NCBI GenBank assembly: GCA_016617785.1
Contig: JADILM010000002.1
Location: 1,674,001 to 1,738,000 of the forward strand
Source: Sporobolomyces roseus
Taxonomy: Eukaryota > Basidiomycota > Microbotryomycetes > Sporidiobolales > Sporidiobolaceae
Direction: 5' to 3'
Length of the DNA: 64,000 nucleotides
The stretch's first letter is position 1; each line of letters begins with the position of its first letter. Below the pieces are notes generated by a model. The model did not search any database. It was given only the letters and a program-made list of their open reading frames with translations, and was not told the origin of the DNA. Shown here piece by piece: positions 59,834-64,000 of this stretch. Both the position numbers and the translations under genes were made by a program.

Positions 59834-62216
59834 TTAGGCGGAAGTGGATTGAGTGGTTGATTCTCCAGCGGTGGTAGAGTCGGCAGTGGAAGTACCAACG
59901 GGTTCACCGAGGATAGGAGGAGGAGCAGAGTGAGCCTTGTGGTCACCAGTGAGAGCAGCCTTCTCGGGAGCCGAGACACCGTTTCCAACGTAAGCGGGAA
60001 GAGTCTCAGCCTTCATCGTTTGAGGTCCAGATTCTTCAGCGTGGATGTGGTCGTGTTCGAGAGGGTTGTGGTCGACGAGTCCTCCGGCGGCAGGGGTAGT
60101 AGGAGCGGTACGAGTACGAGCGAGTTCATCGTCGGTAGCGTACTCCTCCTCGGAAGATCCTCCTCCCTCCTCGGAATCTTCATCGGCATCTCGGTGGGAC
60201 TCTCCATCTCGGTGGGACTCACTCTCGACGTTTCGGTGTTCGTGACGGAAACCAGCGACGGACTCTCCAGGGGCACCCATTACGACCGTCTCGTTCTCGG
60301 GAATAATTGCGGTTTCACCGAAAGTTGCGGTGGCAGCCTCCTTGTTCTCGTCGTTGTGGGCACGGGCTTGTTCGGCAGCGTCACCCTCGAGAGCACGATC
60401 TCCAGGAACAGCGGCGACTGAGGAAGCGAGAGCGGCACCTTCGGTAGGCGATTCGAGTCCAACGTTGGCGATAGCAGCAGCGACGGGGTCACGGGAGACG
60501 GCGACTCGGGGAGCGGAAGTGGTCTTGGTGTCGCGAGAGAGACGGTCGATCTCCTCGTGCCATGCGAGCATCTCGGTGTGAGTGCGAGCACGGAAAGTGT
60601 AGGCGATTTCCTTTCCTCCGAATCGAAGAGTGTTCTTGACCTTGGACTCGAACGAAGACTTGACAGCCTTGTTACCCTCGACGTGGAACTTGTGAGACTT
60701 GTCGGTGGACTTGGCAGGAGCGGAGAGGGAGCATTCGGGAAGGAAGAGGGAGAATCCAGGAGCAGTGGTATCGGCAGCGTTGGGGGATCGACGTTCGTGG
60801 AGGTAACCGGAAGGAGTGAGGACGTAGTAGGATTCGGTGTACTTCTTGGTGAATCGCTTCTTTCGCTCGAGGTAACCTTCGCGAAGAGGAGTAGTCGAAG
60901 CGTGGTTGAGACCGGGGAAGTTGATGGCACCGACAGATCGGGAAGGAGTGTTGGGGTCGATGAGGTTGGTAGTCTCTTGCGAGATGTACTGTAGATGAGG
61001 GAGTCATGGAGTCAGGATTCGGATCCGAGAGTCGAGCGAAGAGAGAGAGTAGAACTAACGTGTTCCCATTCAGCCTTGGGGTCCACTCGTTGAAGAGCGG
61101 AAGCGATAGTGGTTTGGATCTCGGCGAGTTCCTCAACGTGCGTCTTGCGGGCATCCTCGTAAAGCTTGCAAGCGGATTGAATCGACTTGGCGATCGACTC
61201 TTCGAAGGAGGCTTGTTGTTGTTGGAAGCGGATCAAGGCAGCTTGGAGGTCGTTCTCCTTGTGAACTTGCTTCTTGAGCTGGTTCTGAACGAGGGAGTGC
61301 GAGAGGTAGGGATCCTTTTGAGGAAGCATTTGAACGCTCGAGTTCTCGAAGGTGTCGATACCGGATTGAAGTTCAGTGAGGTGCTTGACGGAGACTTCAC
61401 GCTGTTAGATGAGACGATGAAAAGGATCAGTTTCGAATGCGGGAAGAAGCAGGAGACGGAAAGTTTAGCTCACCTCGTGTTCGACTTGGTCGGCGAGAGC
61501 GGAAGCTTCCTTCTCGACGGCGGTGATGTGAGCCTTGAGTTCACTTCGGACACCCTCGAGTTCGCGAACGACAGTTTGCTCGATAGTCTCGGCGAAAGAC
61601 GAGTGCTTATCGGCGAGAATCTTGTTGTTGTCGCGAACTTCGTAGAGAACCTCTTGCCATCCTCCTTCACCGAGGAAACCGTGACCCTCGTGGAAAGGTA
61701 CTTGGATAGTCTCGTTGAGGGCGAGGGTAGATTTGCTGGCGGCGTGTTCGATGTGAGCGAGACCCTACAATAGGAAAGAATTCGAAAGATTCGGTCAGCG
61801 TCAATAATTTCAATCGCTTGCTTGATTCCTAGTGAGTGTAAGCAAAGTAGTATTCACCTATGGACGCGTGTAGCAAAGGCATGTCAGTTTCTAGTGCGAC
61901 GCGGATAATTAGGAGGGAGATGAAAACGAGGGTTCGGCCAAAAAAACACCTAACCCGCCTCGTTTCACTTCATAGATTCAGGCTCACCTTGTAGTAGTGT
62001 AAGAGAGACTTGTCAATGTGCTTCCATTGTTGAAGACGGTCGACGATCTCGTGATCGGGACTAAGATCAAGTCGAATGAGAGAGAGTTAGTTGACGAGTT
62101 GCGTGGTGGGGTGCTTAGGGATCGACTCACCGGATTTGACCAGTCTTTGATGAGGCTTGGTGACCGTGAGTTGGCTTTGCTAGGCGTACTGATTTGTGGT
62201 GTAAAAGTCCAGACAT
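59834..62216 (-). CDS. Slm1/Slm2-like F-BAR and PH domain protein (eisosome/TORC2 effector)
   Basis: Start at 62216 (MSGLLHHKSVRLAKP); splicing gives QIRPDHEIVDRLQQWKHIDKSL, then a long helical F-BAR-like region (GLAHIEHAASKSTLAL, SSFAETIEQTVVREL, QASFEESIAKSIQSACKLYED, THVEELAEIQTTIASALQRVD). The PH domain begins REGYLERKKRFTKKYTESYYVL and ends near RARTHTEMLAWHEEIDRL. In yeast, Slm proteins bind PI(4,5)P2, sit at eisosomes and pass membrane stress to TORC2. The C-terminal 230 residues are Glu/Thr/Ser-rich and disordered; I saw no clear calcineurin PxIxIT site. Stop at 59834. It is divergent from HRD1 across about 1 kb. Confidence 0.85.
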
Positions 62217-63265
62217 CTGTGAGAAGACAAAGTTGTGTGGTTGTGAAGAAGAAGGGGAGAGAAAGTTCGAAATCAGTTGAAGGCTGGGAACGGAAAATTG
62301 GTTTTCGATGACGCAGTTGTTTTGCCTCTTCCAATTTGATGACGGAGTAAGGTGTAAATCTTTCCTCTTTGTCTCGACCCTTCATTTGAGCGTGAGCGGT
62401 GCATGCCGCTGCGACTTCACTAGTTTCACTTCTTCGCTTTCACAGCCAACTTGTTCCCGTTCCCAGCATCCAACGTGCTGCAGCGTTTGCCTCGTGACGG
62501 ACCTCGTGCTCTCACGTCGTCGAGACTCGTCCTAGCAGCTGAACGACAGAGGGGATTCAGCAGCTCACCTTGCGAGTGTGGGTTTTGGAAAAATTGACAG
62601 TCGTGCGAAGATTGCGGTTGAGCTACTCGATCTGGCCCGACTACTTTGTCGACTTCTGTAGATTTGGTAGGTTCGATGGAGGAGGCGAAGGTGTTCGACT
62701 GAAGGAACGAGCTTGAAGGAGATTCGAGGACGTGAACTTGCGAAAGCGGCTGTAGAAGTTCGTGTCACTCGTAGGACCTACTGAATCGGGTCGTCGAATG
62801 TAGTCGTCGGTGAGTGAAGGGAGAGAGGGCAAGAGAGAAGAGCCCCAGCAAACCATCAGAATCAACGCCGCGGACAAATCGGAGGGAGCAAAGACAGGAG
62901 AACTGCCTTTCCATCCTCGACTGAAGCTATCAATCGTATCAGTGCATGAGATCAGTCGGCGCCGAGAGACGGATAGCTCGTAAGTGACTAACGATTGACC
63001 TGAAGAGCTTGAGATGCGTCTGCGAAGGTCAGCAAGAAAGTGGTCGAACGAGGATGAAAGGGAGAGTCAATACGAGAGACCCCCTTGAAAGCCGCTCTAT
63101 TATGCTGATGAGCACACTTGTAGCAAAGCTGAACGAAACGAAATTTGTTGCGAAATCCGAAAATCCTCACTGAAGTTGATCTCTCTTTCCCTCCACTTCA
63201 TTCAACCTCAACTTGTCAACTCCTCCGGCCCGAGTCTGCAACTCAAACTAACTAGAGGAGGAGTG
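62217..63265. promoter_or_regulatory. Divergent region between the Slm1-like gene and HRD1
   Basis: About 1.05 kb. It holds the promoters of both flanking genes. Minus-strand frames at 62,565-62,877 overlap each other in different registers, show no family resemblance and are not supported as a gene. Confidence 0.4.
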
Positions 63266-64000
63266 ATGATCTCGCTCAGTCGACTCCAGGTGTACGGCCT
63301 GCTCTCGACTACACTCTTCATCTCTACACTCGTCAACGCCTTCCGACAACGATCAAACTTCTATGCAGCTGCAGTATACCTCTCCAAGAGTAATGCCTGT
63401 GTAATGGTGAGATCTCATTTAGTCCTCACTCCTCGCTAACCATGATGAACGGTTCCCTTCTGATCAACGTGTTTCTCTGTCTGGTCACGCAGATCCTGTG
63501 GAACCAAGGTATCTACCAGACAGTATTGATGGGAAAGCTGTTACAGACCATCTTCTTGGGAGAACTTAGATTGATCGAAGTCGAGGTGAGTTTCCTCTCT
63601 CCCCTCTTTCCATCCGAAAGGCGGTGCGCAAGCCTGAACGAAACTGATCAAGAGGGACTAAACAGCGTTTACAAGAGAGAGGATGGTTCGCAGTGACGGA
63701 AACTTTGTTGGCGTTGACGATCTTCAAGGATGAATTCGAGAGTACTTTCGTTTTACTGTTCGTGAGCCTGCTATTCCTCAAGGTGTTCCATTGGTTGGCG
63801 AGTGATCGTATCGAAGCTGTGAGTACCTGGTCTCATCCATAACAAGCGAGTAGAAGCTGATGAAATAAGAGGAACAGATGGAGCAATCTGCGAACGTCTC
63901 TCGTCTCGCACACTTCCGAATGATGGGCTTGCTGTCACTTCTCTGGGTCGCCGATATCGTCATGGTACTCTTCGCTGCCGAATGTATCCTCGTCGAAGGT
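63266..64000 (+). CDS. HRD1: ER-associated degradation E3 ubiquitin ligase Hrd1/synoviolin (5' part, runs off the window)
   Basis: Start at 63266 (MISLSRLQVYGLL). The exons join as NFYAAAVYLSKSNACVM, ILWNQGIYQTVLMGKLLQTIF, GELRLIEVERLQERGWFAVTETL, LTIFKDEFESTFVLLFVSLLFLK, FHWLASDRIEAMEQSANVSRLAHF. This is the multi-membrane-segment N-terminus of Hrd1: the Phe-Tyr before VYL, WFAVTET, FHWLxxDR and ME(Q/R)S blocks are all family marks. The RING-H2 domain expected near residue 300 lies beyond the window. Hrd1 forms the ER retrotranslocation channel and ubiquitinates misfolded ER proteins. The final exon is open at base 64000. Confidence 0.9.

Noticed and set aside
62565..62877. Possible small gene on minus
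   Set aside because: Two overlapping frames in different registers, no motif, no convincing start or splice pattern.
1..64000. tRNA, rRNA, CRISPR array, intact transposon
   Set aside because: No B-box-like GGTTCGAATCC with a matching cloverleaf, no regularly spaced repeats, and no transposase or reverse transcriptase motif were seen by eye.

Overview
The window looks like nuclear DNA of a basidiomycete fungus, most likely a Pucciniomycotina (red-yeast-like) species. Protein-coding genes are dense on both strands and cut by many short GT-AG introns (mostly 45-70 nt) with a CTGAC/CTGAT branch point about 15-30 nt before the acceptor. Base composition looks close to 50% GC by eye. The DASH subunit, the single-chain LEU1, the PDR-type ABC transporter and the Zn2Cys6 and bZIP-DUF3425 factors are fungal. 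The lineage call is inference, made from intron style and the flavour of the MYND and Slm1-like proteins; no database was searched. I recognise 22 genes, 21 of them complete, plus one uncharacterised ORF and one decayed gene fragment.

Layout. 0-3.2 kb: long leader, then an SLC1-like lysophosphatidate acyltransferase (+). 3.5-13.7 kb: a run of secretory-pathway and surface genes: a GT90/CAP10 glycosyltransferase (-), head to head with a fucosyltransferase-like type II membrane protein (+), a PC-esterase-like type II protein whose GDS serine is replaced by His (+), and a Ser/Thr-rich single-pass membrane protein (-). 14-22.5 kb: HDHD2-like HAD phosphatase, LEU1 isopropylmalate isomerase, Ivy1-like protein and ATP synthase subunit d (all +). 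22.5-24.3 kb: gene-free, but holding a decayed fragment of a PDR-type ABC transporter. 24.3-29.9 kb: the intact PDR/ABCG full transporter (+), convergent with a Zn2Cys6 transcription factor (30.7-34.3 kb, -).

35-43.4 kb: complex I LYR subunit NDUFB9 (-), an unknown acidic protein (+), DASH subunit Dad4 (+), a second SGNH-type membrane protein (-) and a GSK3/Rim11 kinase (-). 45-54 kb: a Yap-type bZIP with DUF3425 (-) and the large Arf-GEF Sec7 (-). 54.2-64 kb: NOP56 (+), a MYND zinc-finger protein (+), a YtcJ-like amidohydrolase (-), an Slm1-like F-BAR/PH protein (-) and the 5' part of the ER ubiquitin ligase HRD1 (+, runs off the window).

Most of this is ordinary core-gene territory. The parts that deserve a second look are: (i) the 3.5-13.7 kb surface/glycan gene run, in which two of the enzyme-like proteins lack an expected catalytic residue; (ii) the ABC-transporter relic, which keeps intron sequence and carries an in-frame stop; (iii) 7- and 8-nt micro-exons in ATP7; (iv) unusually long introns in ATP7, NOP56 and LEU1 that contain C/D-box-like motifs and may host small RNAs; and (v) an F in place of Y at the brefeldin-contact position of Sec7. 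No tRNA, rRNA, CRISPR array or intact transposon was seen.
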